From a bacterium (GTDB lineage: Bacteria; CAIWAD01): a DNA stretch of 28,656 nucleotides. The notes beneath the pieces are model-generated. The model saw only the letters and a list, made by a program, of their open reading frames with translations, was not told the DNA's origin and ran no database searches. The stretch is from assembly GCA_030429345.1 (NCBI GenBank), contig JAUIFJ010000037.1, forward strand, positions 1 to 28,656, in the 5' to 3' direction. The stretch's first letter is position 1. Every line of letters begins with the position of its first letter. Both the position numbers and the translations under genes were made by a program. Of this stretch, positions 19,580 through 27,710 are shown one piece after another.

Positions 19580-20834
19580 CGCGCGCCTCCCTCAGCAGCC
19601 AGCGGCCCTTGCGCAGGCTGTGCCCCAGGTGGATGCGGCTGGGACAGACCCAGCTGCAGATGCCGCAGTGCAGGCAATGGTTGAGCCCCATGCGACGGGC
19701 CTCCTCCAGGCGCTGTTCCTCGATCAGGTGGGCCAGGCGCGGCGGGGCCAGGTTCTGGGGGCAGGCGTCCAGGCAAAGACCGCAGGTGATGCAGGCGTCC
19801 TCGATGCTGTCGGCAATCTGTCCCGGATCCGGCGCGAAGACCGTGCGCAGGGGCGGCAGCAGGGGCATCTCGCCTCCGGGCGCCCGGCTGCCGGTCAACA
19901 GGCTTCCCAGCAGGAGTTCCCCTTCCGTGCCGTCCAGCAACGCCTGAAGAGGCAGTCCCGACGGCACTTCCAGCACTTCGGCCTCCGCCTCTCCGCGAGC
20001 CCAGCTGATGAGGAAACGGTCCGCCGGGCCGACCTGCAGACGGCGCTGCAGCAGGGCCAGACGTTCCATGCCCAGGACCAGCAGCCCCTGGGAAGGCAGC
20101 GGCCTCAAGGGGTCCGGCTCGGCAAGGGCGGCTTCGAGCCGCGCCAGGCGGCGGGCCAGCAGCAAGGGATGCGCGCTGGGATAGTCAGGGGAAAGCTTCA
20201 GCGGACGCAGTTCCGCAAGAGGCGCCAGGCTTGCCTTCAGGGCCAGGGCGTCTTCTTCCTGGTGATCATCGAAGGCGATCCAGACCGATGCCGGCCGGCA
20301 GCGCTCCAGCAGCAGCTGCAGGGCCGGCGCCAGCCGCGGATGCTCGAGCTCGTCGCGGAGAGCCGCCCGGCGGCTGCGCTGGCCGAACTCGGTCTCCACG
20401 CAATTGATCAGCAGGATGCCGCCCTGGCCAAGGAGTTCCAGTTCGTAGTCCAGCGGGAGGCCTTCGCTGCTTTCCATGCCCTGGGCAGAGAGCGCCGTCT
20501 GCGGGTCCAGGGGCGCCTCGTCCGGCGCGCTGACCTGGAGCAGGACGCAGGGAACGCGGCAGCCGTCGGCCAGTGCCCGGTTCTCGACGGCGAGCACGCG
20601 TCCGGAAGCCGGTGCCAGGCGGGGACGCGAAAGCAGGCCGCAGGCCTCGCTCAAGGGCTGGCCGGAACGCACCTCGTCGCCCGCCTGGACCAGCGCTCGG
20701 GCCTGGTCGTAGCGATAGCTGCGCAGGGGAAGGATCAGGTTGTGCCCGCCCCGTTCAAGTTGTCGCAGGGGAGGTGCATCGCGAAGACACCATCCGGCAG
20801 GCCGAATGCTTCTTCGCAGGCGCATGCGTTGCAT
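19569..20834 (-). CDS. rnfC: RnfC-like subunit with two [4Fe-4S] sites but no NADH/flavin loop
   Basis: The 421-residue peripheral subunit has an N-terminal barrel-sandwich part (VQAGDEVRSGQPLSE, cf. VSVGDKVLRGQPL; LAPASGRVLAV, cf. APTSGTV) and two C-terminal clusters, CITCGLCLDACPQNLAP (C348-C358) and CLHCGICSWVCPSRIHL (C387-C397). In canonical RnfC a GLGGAGFPTG loop precedes the LIINxAECEP block. Here ELELLGQGG (131-139) runs straight into ILLINCVETEFG, so the FPT loop is deleted and the ECEP block altered. NADH oxidation by this subunit is therefore doubtful. It starts 35 nt after nrdR and heads the overlapping operon. Confidence 0.86.
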   Translation of the reverse strand: MQRMRLRRSIRPAGWCLRDAPPLRQLERGGHNLILPLRSYRYDQARALVQAGDEVRSGQPLSEACGLLSRPRLAPASGRVLAVENRALADGCRVPCVLLQVSAPDEAPLDPQTALSAQGMESSEGLPLDYELELLGQGGILLINCVETEFGQRSRRAALRDELEHPRLAPALQLLLERCRPASVWIAFDDHQEEDALALKASLAPLAELRPLKLSPDYPSAHPLLLARRLARLEAALAEPDPLRPLPSQGLLVLGMERLALLQRRLQVGPADRFLISWARGEAEAEVLEVPSGLPLQALLDGTEGELLLGSLLTGSRAPGGEMPLLPPLRTVFAPDPGQIADSIEDACITCGLCLDACPQNLAPPRLAHLIEEQRLEEARRMGLNHCLHCGICSWVCPSRIHLGHSLRKGRWLLREARDES

Positions 20835-20869
20835 GGACGTCTTCCAGAAGGTCAGAACCGCGTCCGGGG

Positions 20870-21337
20870 CTAGTCTTCCCGGCTCCGGCGCAGTTTCTCG
20901 AGTTCAGTCAGGAATCCTTCGGCGTCGCTGAATCGCCGGTATACGGAAGCGAATCGAATGTAGGCCACCTGGTCGAAATGCAACAGCGCCTCGAGCACGA
21001 TCTCGCCGAGTCGGGCGCTGGGGATCTCCCCGCTGGCCGCTGCCGGACCCTGGCAGCCGCGCTCGATGTGATCCAGCAGCTCCTCGACCTGCTCCGGCTG
21101 CTTGCCCCGCTTGTGCAGGGCCTGCTCCAGGCCCCGGCGAAGCTTGGCGCGGCTGAAGAGCTCACGCTCCCCGTTCGCCTTCAGCACGGTCAACTGGGCG
21201 CCCTCCACGTATTCCCAGGTCGTGAACCGCGTGTGACAGGAAGTGCATTCCCGGCGGCGGCGCGTCTGCTTGCCTTCCGCCGCGGGACGGCTGTCGATCA
21301 CCGTGTCCTTCAGGCTGCCGCAGGAGGGGCACTTCAT
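20870..21337 (-). CDS. nrdR: Transcriptional regulator NrdR
   Basis: The 155-residue repressor of ribonucleotide reductase genes has an N-terminal zinc ribbon (C3-x2-C6, C31-x2-C34) and an ATP-cone domain (about 46-136) that senses ATP/dATP. Length and MKCPSCGS start are standard. It lies 15 nt after glyA, a common neighbour, and 35 nt before rnfC, so it probably shares their transcript. No NrdR box was recognised in the window. Confidence 0.96.
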   Translation of the reverse strand: MKCPSCGSLKDTVIDSRPAAEGKQTRRRRECTSCHTRFTTWEYVEGAQLTVLKANGERELFSRAKLRRGLEQALHKRGKQPEQVEELLDHIERGCQGPAAASGEIPSARLGEIVLEALLHFDQVAYIRFASVYRRFSDAEGFLTELEKLRRSRED

Positions 21338-21352
21338 GCGCCGAGAGGCTCC

Positions 21353-22639
21353 CTAGCCATAAAGCGGGAAAGCCGCGGCCAGTTCGCGCACCTCGGCGCG
21401 CAGGGCCTCCAGCCGCCCCTCGTCCTTGGGCTCTTCCAGGGCCCGGTCGATGATTCCCGCGATGCGGCGCATGGCGTCTCCATCCATTCCGCGCGTGCTG
21501 AGGGCCGCCGTGCCGATGCGAATGCCGCTGGTAATCAGCGGACTGCGCTTGTCGAAGGGTACCATGTTCTTGTTGACCGTGATTCCCGCCTTTTCCAGGG
21601 CCTTCTCGGCCAGCTTGCCGGAAATGCCCTTGTCACTCAGGTCGAGCAGCACCAGGTGGTTGTCCGTGCCGCCGCTGACCAGCTGGAAGCCGCGGGAGAG
21701 CAGTTCGTCGGCCAGCGCGGAAGCGTTGGACTTGACCAGGCGGATGTATTCGCGGAAGGAAGGCTGCAGGCACTCCTGCAGGGCGACGGCCTTGGCGGCG
21801 ATCACGTGCATCAGCGGACCGCCCTGGATGCCGGGCATGACCGTGCTGTCGAGGATCTCGCTCTGCTGTTTGACGCGCCCGCTCTTGGCGGCGACCAGGC
21901 CATGGACGTTCTCGTAGTCCTTGCCCATGAGCACCATGCCGCCGCGCGGACCGCGCAGGGTCTTGTGCGTCGTCGTCGCCACCACGTGCGCGTGCGGCAG
22001 GGGGCTCATGTGTTCGCCCGCCGCCACCAGGCCCGCGATGTGCGCCATGTCGACGAAGAGCCAGGCGCCGCAGTCCTCGGCGATCTCGCGGAAGCGGGCG
22101 AAGTCGATCTCCCGCGGATAGGCGCTGGCCCCGGCGACGATCATCTTCGGCTTGTGCTCCTTCGCCGCGGCGACCACGGTCGAGAAGTCGATGCGCCCTT
22201 CCGACTGGGATACGCCGTAGGAGACAAAGTTGTAGAGCTTGCCGCTGAAGTTGACCGGGCTGCCGTGGGTCAGGTGCCCGCCGTGCGACAGGTCCATGCC
22301 CAGCACCGTGTCGCCCGGCTGGAGGAAACTCATGTATACGGCCATGTTGGCCTGGCTGCCCGAGTGCGGCTGGACGTTGACGTAGTCGCAATCGAAGAGG
22401 GTCCGGCCGCGCTCGCGGGCCAGGTCCTCGACGGCATCCACGTGTTCGCAGCCGCCGTAGTAGCGGTTTCCCGGATAGCCCTCGGCGTACTTGTTGGTCA
22501 GTACGCCCCCCTGGGTCTCCATGACGGCCCGCGAGGTGAAGTTCTCGCTGGCGATCATTTCCAGGTAGTCCTGCTGGCGCTCCAGCTCCTGCTGGAGAAT
22601 CGCCTGGACCTGTGGATCCTGTTCCTGCAGGCTTTTCAT
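21353..22639 (-). CDS. glyA: Serine hydroxymethyltransferase
   Basis: This 428-residue PLP enzyme interconverts serine and glycine with tetrahydrofolate, feeding one-carbon metabolism. The N-terminal block [20 protein letters not shown], the GxCHVD-like YYGGCEHVD and the PLP lysine K226 in [14 protein letters not shown] are all present. ATG 22639 is preceded by AGGGA about 8 nt upstream. The gap to rpiB (70 nt) contains a GC-rich hairpin. The protein is full length. Confidence 0.97.
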   Translation of the reverse strand: MKSLQEQDPQVQAILQQELERQQDYLEMIASENFTSRAVMETQGGVLTNKYAEGYPGNRYYGGCEHVDAVEDLARERGRTLFDCDYVNVQPHSGSQANMAVYMSFLQPGDTVLGMDLSHGGHLTHGSPVNFSGKLYNFVSYGVSQSEGRIDFSTVVAAAKEHKPKMIVAGASAYPREIDFARFREIAEDCGAWLFVDMAHIAGLVAAGEHMSPLPHAHVVATTTHKTLRGPRGGMVLMGKDYENVHGLVAAKSGRVKQQSEILDSTVMPGIQGGPLMHVIAAKAVALQECLQPSFREYIRLVKSNASALADELLSRGFQLVSGGTDNHLVLLDLSDKGISGKLAEKALEKAGITVNKNMVPFDKRSPLITSGIRIGTAALSTRGMDGDAMRRIAGIIDRALEEPKDEGRLEALRAEVRELAAAFPLYG

Positions 22640-22657
22640 GGCGTGTCCCTGAATTGG

Positions 22658-22681
22658 GGCGCGGTGCGCAGGCGCCGCGCC
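22658..22681 (-). other. intercistronic hairpin between rpiB and glyA
   Basis: GGCGCGG and CCGCGCC form a perfect 7-bp stem with further inner pairs and no T-run. It sits 19 nt before the glyA start. A 10-bp palindrome GAACCGGTTC (22683-22692) adjoins it. It may affect mRNA processing or glyA translation; a promoter or operator in this gap is also possible. Confidence 0.4.
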
Positions 22682-22709
22682 GGAACCGGTTCAAGAACGG
22701 AGGACTGTC

Positions 22710-23159
22710 CTAGCAGCCGCTCAGTTCGTGGATCTTCTGTACGCGCGCCTCGTGGCGCCCTCCGCCGAAGGGCTCGTCCAGCCAGGCGGCGAGGATCTCC
22801 AGCTGCAGGGCGGCGTCGCGCATGCGGGCGGCGAGGGCCAGGCAGTTGGCGTTGTTGTGTTCGCGGCTCAGGCGTCCCATTTCCGGCTCCAGGCAGAGCG
22901 CGCAACGCACGCCCTTCGCCTTGTTGGCCGTGATCGAAGCGCCGATGCCGCTGCCGCAGATCACGACGGCGCGCTGCAGCTCTCCTTCGGAGAGGGCGCT
23001 GGCGCAGGGATAGACCGTGTCCGGGTAGTCCATGGACTCCGCCGAGTGACAACCGAAGTCCCGCACCGCAAAGCCGCGCTCGCGGAGCGCCTGGATCACC
23101 GCGAACTTCAGTTCCAGGCCCGCGTGATCGCAGGCCACGCCGATGGGCAGCTGTTCCAC
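22710..23159 (-). CDS. rpiB: Ribose-5-phosphate isomerase B / RpiB-LacA family sugar-phosphate isomerase
   Basis: The 149-residue isomerase of the pentose phosphate pathway has DHAG at 11-14, the catalytic cysteine region ICGSGIGASITANK (67-80, C68) and a downstream RxHNNANCLALAAR block including H101. The GTG start at 23159 overlaps the stop of the TPR lipoprotein gene by one base (TAGTG) and gives the family's standard length. The pairing with glyA downstream is a common gene order. Confidence 0.94.
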   Translation of the reverse strand: MEQLPIGVACDHAGLELKFAVIQALRERGFAVRDFGCHSAESMDYPDTVYPCASALSEGELQRAVVICGSGIGASITANKAKGVRCALCLEPEMGRLSREHNNANCLALAARMRDAALQLEILAAWLDEPFGGGRHEARVQKIHELSGC

Positions 23160-24406
23160 TACTGGACCAGCCAGCCGTAGCAGTCGTGCCCTTCCAGGGT
23201 CTTGCCCTGGTTGAGGAAGCGGTCTCCCTTGGTCGGCAGGACCGGTTCGAGAGCGTCCTTGCGGCTGCGGGCCGTTCCCCGGAAGGAAGGATCGCTGACA
23301 CGGTCGTACTCCTGGCCCGCCAGTTCGTAGGCCAGCTTGTCGTAGAAGTCGAGCTTGCCCGCGGCGGCGCACTGGTCGACCTGGGCCTCGACGATCTTCG
23401 CCCGCAGGATGTAGCTGCCGCCGAAGGAGGCTTCGCTCGAGATCGCCCGGTTGGCCCAGGTCCGGGCCGCCTTGAGCTGCCCCTGCTCCATGTAAAGGTT
23501 GCCGATGCGCACGCGCGTTTCCGCCGTGCCGCCCTCCAGCTCATCGAGCTTCTTGAGCGCCTCGATGCCGCCGCTGAGGTTGTTGACCTGGATGCGGCAA
23601 TCGGCCTGCATGCGGTAGATGCGGGCGTCGGGCGCTTCCGACGCCAGGGCGTCCAGCAGGGGGCCGGCCTTGGCATAGGCCTGGGGAGTGGCGAAATCCA
23701 GGTAGGCCCGGGCCAGGTCGGTGCGGGCCTTGACGTTCGTCGGGTCGGCGGCGACCTGCTCTTCGAGGGTCTGGATGATGTCCTGGATGCTGAAGTTGCG
23801 CTTCATGATGCGCGTCTTCTCTTCCAGGTAGCTGGTATTGTCCGGTTCCAGCCCGATCAGCGTGTCGAGGGTCTCGAGCACGGCCTGCCAGCTCATCGTG
23901 TCGCCCTTGTCCCGCGCCTGGTTCTCCTGGATCTTCTTGATCGCCAGCCAGGAGGCGCTGTCGTCGGCCTTCAGCCCCACGGCGGCACGGTAGGCCTCTA
24001 GGGCCTTGCCGTCCATGCCGTTGTTGTCGTACAGGCGGGCCAGGCTGACGCGCTCGTAGTACTCGTCCGGACGCTGCTCGACGGCCAGCTCCATGATGGC
24101 GATCGCCGAGTCGGGCATCTCCATCTGGCTGTAGCACAGGCTCCAGTACTTGAGGTGCGCGGCCTTGTCCAGCTCCTCGTCCAGGCGGAAGACCTTGGTG
24201 TAGTTGTCCGCCGCCTCGCGGTAGGCGCCCTGCTTCTTGTACTCGGTGGCGAAACTCAGGTGCATGCCGATCTCCTGCCGGCGCGCCTCCTTTTCCGCTT
24301 CGCTGAGCTCCGCCTTGGTCGGCGCCTCGGTCGCCACTTCCTGATAGGCCGAATTGCAGCCGATGGCCAGCAGCCCCAGGGCCAGCCAGCCCACAAGCTT
24401 GTTCAT
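23159..24406 (-). CDS. TPR-repeat lipoprotein of unknown function
   Basis: The 415-residue protein starts at ATG 24406 (GAGG 8 nt upstream) with a lipoprotein signal ending in LAIGC (C17), so it is probably anchored in the outer or inner membrane and faces the periplasm. The rest is helical with tetratricopeptide-like repeats: EYKKQGAYREAADNYTKVF near 55, AIAIMELAVEQRPDEYYERV near 110, ALEAYRAAVGLKADDSASW near 140, and others. TPR proteins scaffold complexes; no partner is identifiable beyond the barrel protein and lipoprotein upstream. Confidence 0.85.
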   Translation of the reverse strand: MNKLVGWLALGLLAIGCNSAYQEVATEAPTKAELSEAEKEARRQEIGMHLSFATEYKKQGAYREAADNYTKVFRLDEELDKAAHLKYWSLCYSQMEMPDSAIAIMELAVEQRPDEYYERVSLARLYDNNGMDGKALEAYRAAVGLKADDSASWLAIKKIQENQARDKGDTMSWQAVLETLDTLIGLEPDNTSYLEEKTRIMKRNFSIQDIIQTLEEQVAADPTNVKARTDLARAYLDFATPQAYAKAGPLLDALASEAPDARIYRMQADCRIQVNNLSGGIEALKKLDELEGGTAETRVRIGNLYMEQGQLKAARTWANRAISSEASFGGSYILRAKIVEAQVDQCAAAGKLDFYDKLAYELAGQEYDRVSDPSFRGTARSRKDALEPVLPTKGDRFLNQGKTLEGHDCYGWLVQ

Positions 24407-24428
24407 GATCGCATCCTCGTCTGCTTGT

Positions 24429-24453
24429 GTCACCGGGTTCTGCTCCGGGTGAC
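24429..24453 (-). other. intercistronic hairpin between the barrel protein and TPR lipoprotein genes
   Basis: GTCACC and GGTGAC pair (6 bp, extended by GG/CC past one mismatch) around a 7-nt loop in a 67-nt gap. There is no T-run, so it may stabilise or process the mRNA and allow different expression of the two genes rather than terminate it. Confidence 0.4.
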
Positions 24454-24473
24454 GTCCAGGGTCGATTCCGTTT

Positions 24474-25721
24474 CTAGTCGTAGCTGCGCCGCAGGAACCA
24501 GAGGTCGCTGCCGGCGAAGGTGACACGCAGCCTGGTGGTGCGCTCCTCCAGCCCCAGGTCGCTTTCCCCGCCGAGCATGCTGTACTCCAGGGCCAGGTCG
24601 AGCCAGCCGCGGCGGGCCCTCGTGGGAATGCTGCAGCCCAGGCTGAGGGTGGTCGAGAGCAGGTCCTCGTAGCGGAGCCCGCCCTGCTGTTGCAGCGCGT
24701 TCCAGGCGAGGTACTCGTTGCGCAGGCGGAAACCGGAGCGCCAGTCCCACTTGCGGTACCACTCCACGGTGAAGTCGTTCTCGTGCACGCGCTCGAAGCC
24801 GAAGGCCAGGCCGGTCGCCGCGTCCTGCAGGCGCGAGACGGGTGTTCCGCTGCTGTTGGTGCCCAATGTGGTGGAACTCCAGTCTTCCCAGGAAAGGTCC
24901 ATGTGCGTGACCCAGTTGCCCCGCTGCCAGCGCAGGCCGAGTTCCAGGGAAGAAGGCAGATCGGAACTGCCCAGGTCGACCTGGCGGTCGCGGTCGTTGC
25001 TCGCGCTTTCCTGGTCGAGGAGAAGGTCGACGGGTGTCGCCGGGCGGTAGACCAGGCCCAGGCTGAGGCCCGGACGCACCTGGGCCACCAGGCCGAAGCG
25101 CATGCTGTAGCCGTTGGCGCCCAGGCGGTAGTTGTTGGCCACGTCGAAGGGCGGGGCGGCGGCGGTGTGATACAGGGAGTATTCCTGCCTCAGGCTGCCG
25201 AAGAAGAAGCCCAGCTCCACGCCGGTCTGCAGGCGCCCGTCCAGCCAGGCCTTGCCGGCTCCGAGGGTCGCCAGCGAGAAGCCCCCGCTGCCTTTGAGGA
25301 ATTCGTAGTACTCCTCGTTCTCGTCATTGGTGCCGCGACTGCTGAGGGCGAAATTCATGCGGCTGAAGGGCCGCAGGCCGACGGCCAGGCTTGTCTCACG
25401 CCAGGTCAGGGGGAAGGAAAGCAGGAAACTGTCGAAGCGGCCGACGGTCTCGCTGTGGCTGCCGCCGGCATTGTCGCTGATCTGCTCGCGCGCTCCGCCG
25501 AAACCCAGCTGCAGCCTCGTCAAGCGCCCGCTGTGCAGGGCCGCCGGATTGCGCAGGTTGATGCGCAGGGTATCCAGCTGGGCCAGGCCGGCCCCGCCGC
25601 GACCCATGTCGGCGGCATTGCCCGTCCATTCGATGCGTCCCCAGCCGCCGCGGGACAGCGGCCCGGCAAGGGCGGCGCCCGCCAGCAGTAGCAGCAGGCC
25701 AAGGGTCATGCGGGTCTTCAT
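24474..25721 (-). CDS. Outer-membrane beta-barrel-type protein
   Basis: The 415-residue protein has a clean Sec signal peptide (MKTRMTLGLLLLLAGAALA, cut after about residue 19). The mature start resembles FadL/PorV-like barrels: NAADMGRGGAGLAQLDTLR and RNPAAL. The remainder shows alternating hydrophobic/polar strands with aromatic girdles and ends in a strand (LWFLRRSYD), consistent with a transmembrane barrel; the terminal residue is Asp rather than the usual Phe. The ATG overlaps the stop of the upstream lipoprotein gene (ATGA). Substrate unknown. Confidence 0.8.
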   Translation of the reverse strand: MKTRMTLGLLLLLAGAALAGPLSRGGWGRIEWTGNAADMGRGGAGLAQLDTLRINLRNPAALHSGRLTRLQLGFGGAREQISDNAGGSHSETVGRFDSFLLSFPLTWRETSLAVGLRPFSRMNFALSSRGTNDENEEYYEFLKGSGGFSLATLGAGKAWLDGRLQTGVELGFFFGSLRQEYSLYHTAAAPPFDVANNYRLGANGYSMRFGLVAQVRPGLSLGLVYRPATPVDLLLDQESASNDRDRQVDLGSSDLPSSLELGLRWQRGNWVTHMDLSWEDWSSTTLGTNSSGTPVSRLQDAATGLAFGFERVHENDFTVEWYRKWDWRSGFRLRNEYLAWNALQQQGGLRYEDLLSTTLSLGCSIPTRARRGWLDLALEYSMLGGESDLGLEERTTRLRVTFAGSDLWFLRRSYD

Positions 25722-27106
25722 GGCTGCCCCCAGGGCTCGGGCGACTCGGTCATCTTGAAGACCAGGCGCGGTTGCAGGCTGTCCCCGGAAAGGGGCTCGA
25801 CCAGGCGCAGGCGGCGCAGTTCCAGGTCGCTGGGACTGTAGCGCAGGGCAATGCGCAGGCTGTCCTCCGCATTGAAATCGCTGCGCTCGGTCCAGTGCTG
25901 CACCAGGTAGTTGACCACGCTGAACTCGATCTCGACCTGTTCCTCCACCTCTTCTTCCAGGAGGGTCTCAGAGGAGTAGAGTCGGAATTCATACTGGGCG
26001 TCGTTCAGATCCAGCGTTTCCGGATCGTAGGAGTCGACTCCGTACATGTGGAGGATGCCGTTGCCGGAATTGAAGGAGCGTTCGAGGATCGGCAGCCGAA
26101 GGTAGGCCTTCAGCAGGCTGGCCGTGGCCGGGCGAAGAAGGGTGTTGTCGATCATGGGCTGGAAGGGAGGCAGCTCCAGCAGGACCTGCCAGGCTCCGGT
26201 GGCATTCAGCGTCAGGCCGTCGCCGGGATTCTCGTCCAGCACGACGCCGTTCTGCCATAGGCTGGACTGGAAAGCCCAATTGGTGGAATCCTGCAGCCCG
26301 AGCTGCTCGTCAATCCAGTAGTCCTGGAAGTACAGCCGGTAGCCTGGCCGCAGACTGTTGTTCCAGCCCTGCGCCAGCCAGGCCAGCATGCCCTCTTCCC
26401 CATCGGCCATGCGGATCAGCAGGGTGCGCCGGTAGCGGGGCGGGCTGCTGTCGGGCACCAGGGTCGCCAGGGAATCGCTGGCGAACCACCATTCGTGTTC
26501 GCCCAGGCCGCGGGTGCTGAAGATGCCGCCTTCCGGGTCCACGTTCAGTTCGCCGTCCTCATCCCCCCAAAGGCGCTCCTGCTGCAGGAACTCGAATCGG
26601 GCGCTGTCCAGGACCTGGGGCGCGCCGTCGCCGTTGAGATCCTCCCAGAGAAGGGAATCCTGGACCTCGTCGCCGTCGAGGGGATCCTCGATCAGCAGGA
26701 AATCCAGTTGGCGGGAAGGGAATTCATTGTCGATGTCCGGGCCGAAGAGCACGCGGCTGGAATCCTTGTCCATGCGCATCGAGAAGACAATGCTGTCCAC
26801 GCTGACCGTATCCGGGATCAGGCTGATCGTGTCCGGCAGCTGGTACTCGAAATGGACAATCATCTGCGCCTGCAGGCCGTGGGCCGGCAGGTTTCCGGTG
26901 AACTGCAGGTCGGCGTAGCGCAGGTGCTGTTCGACGGGGAAGGCCGTGGCGCGGGTCACCATCAGGCTGTCCCAGAAGCCATTCGGGTCTCCGCCCGGCT
27001 GGCCGCCGACAGCGCTCAGTTCCTCGTCACAGGCGATCCACAGGAGGGAGCAGAGTCCCAGCAGGAGAAGCACGCGGCCGCCCCGGCGGCCCCGAAAGAA
27101 GAGCAT
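25718..27106 (-). CDS. Large acidic lipoprotein of unknown function
   Basis: The 462-residue protein has a lipoprotein signal with arginine-rich start and lipobox LLWIAC (C26). The mature protein is rich in Asp/Glu and beta-strand-like sequence, and contains a calcium-loop-like DLNGDG (156-161) and an acidic DEDGELNVDPEGG segment. I recognise no catalytic motif. The general style (lipobox, DT-rich strands, about 450 residues) recalls surface lipoproteins of Bacteroidota such as DUF4270, but I cannot support that assignment. It heads the envelope block and is translationally coupled to the barrel protein, suggesting a shared complex. Confidence 0.75.
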   Translation of the reverse strand: MLFFRGRRGGRVLLLLGLCSLLWIACDEELSAVGGQPGGDPNGFWDSLMVTRATAFPVEQHLRYADLQFTGNLPAHGLQAQMIVHFEYQLPDTISLIPDTVSVDSIVFSMRMDKDSSRVLFGPDIDNEFPSRQLDFLLIEDPLDGDEVQDSLLWEDLNGDGAPQVLDSARFEFLQQERLWGDEDGELNVDPEGGIFSTRGLGEHEWWFASDSLATLVPDSSPPRYRRTLLIRMADGEEGMLAWLAQGWNNSLRPGYRLYFQDYWIDEQLGLQDSTNWAFQSSLWQNGVVLDENPGDGLTLNATGAWQVLLELPPFQPMIDNTLLRPATASLLKAYLRLPILERSFNSGNGILHMYGVDSYDPETLDLNDAQYEFRLYSSETLLEEEVEEQVEIEFSVVNYLVQHWTERSDFNAEDSLRIALRYSPSDLELRRLRLVEPLSGDSLQPRLVFKMTESPEPWGQP

Positions 27107-27222
27107 TCGACTCGTTCCAATCTTGAAGAAGGTTTCTTGCCATGCCTAGGACTGCACAGGCGGCAATTCCGTTCCGCGCGGGTCCACCGGTCCCTCATGG
27201 GACGGCCTGGCACGAATCACGA

Positions 27223-27228
27223 AATATA
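27223..27228 (-). promoter_or_regulatory. possible -10 element for the envelope operon
   Basis: TATATT on the minus strand lies in an AT-rich patch about 115 bp before the lipoprotein start, just after the terminator of the small protein gene. No clear -35 element is seen. A promoter is expected in this gap because a terminator precedes it. Confidence 0.3.
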
Positions 27229-27260
27229 AGGGAGAGCAAGGGGAATCCCCGAACGGATGC

Positions 27261-27296
27261 AAAGAAAGGCGGCCCCTCCCGAAGGAAGAGGCCGCC
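27261..27296 (-). terminator. intrinsic terminator after the small protein gene
   Basis: On the minus strand a GGCGGCC/GGCCGCC outer stem, continued inward by CTTCC/GGGAG-type pairs around a TTC loop, is followed by TTTCTTT. It starts about 22 nt after the stop codon at 27319. Confidence 0.88.
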
Positions 27297-27318
27297 TGTC
27301 GTCAACGGGCCTGGAGCC

Positions 27319-27513
27319 TCAGACGATCGATCCGGAATCCTGGAGGTCCTGCATCAGCCTCAGCTGTGCCTGCAGGAGCCCCAGTTCGAAATCCAGCCGA
27401 CGGTTGAGCGCCACCAGTTCATCGCGGAGTTCGGGGCGGGAAAGCCGGACGTGCAGGAACGTGGTTGGGCTGTCCTTTCCCGGCTCGCGATCACGGTTTG
27501 TCTGTGCGTACAT
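27319..27513 (-). CDS. 64-residue small protein, unknown function
   Basis: The protein starts MYAQTNRDREPGKD and ends DLQDSGSIV. The C-terminal two thirds (about 25-60) form an amphipathic helix with leucines at regular spacing (LSRPELRDELVALNRRL then ELGLLQAQLRLMQDL), suggesting a short coiled coil or helical hairpin. No signal peptide, membrane helix or metal motif is seen. A strong AGGAGG lies 8 nt before the ATG and a strong terminator follows, so this is very probably a real monocistronic gene despite no recognised family. Palindromes precede it. Confidence 0.75.
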   Translation of the reverse strand: MYAQTNRDREPGKDSPTTFLHVRLSRPELRDELVALNRRLDFELGLLQAQLRLMQDLQDSGSIV

Positions 27514-27585
27514 GACCCCATCCTCCTGATTGGAACCCGTTCTCCTTCTTCCGGGGGCCAAGGTGCATGGAATCGTCAGGGCCGA

Positions 27586-27603
27586 GGGTGCCAGCTGGCA
27601 CCC
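27586..27603. promoter_or_regulatory. 18-bp perfect palindrome upstream of the small protein gene
   Basis: GGGTGCCAGCTGGCACCC is self-complementary over all 18 bp, 72 bp before the start codon. A second one, GTGCGC-CA-GCGCAC (27633-27646), lies 30 bp further upstream. They may be operators for a dimeric regulator or RNA hairpins in the leader. No T-run follows either. Confidence 0.5.
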
Positions 27604-27674
27604 GGGCGGGTTGATGCCGAACAAGCCCGCGAGTGCGCCAGCGCACCTGCAAACCTGCATCGGAAGCGGATCGG

Positions 27675-27710
27675 AAAAAGAGCGTCGACGCCTCAGGCGA
27701 TGCCGTGCTC
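27675..27710 (-). terminator. possible intrinsic terminator overlapping the MBL-fold gene stop
   Basis: GAGC...GCTC outer pairs and a CGCC-TGA-GGCG inner stem, with mismatches between, are followed by CTTTTT. The loop contains the stop codon. The stem is imperfect, so efficiency is uncertain. Confidence 0.45.

Noticed and set aside
20573-22933. 786-codon plus-strand open frame
   Set aside because: Antisense to rnfC, nrdR, glyA and rpiB; shadow of codon bias.
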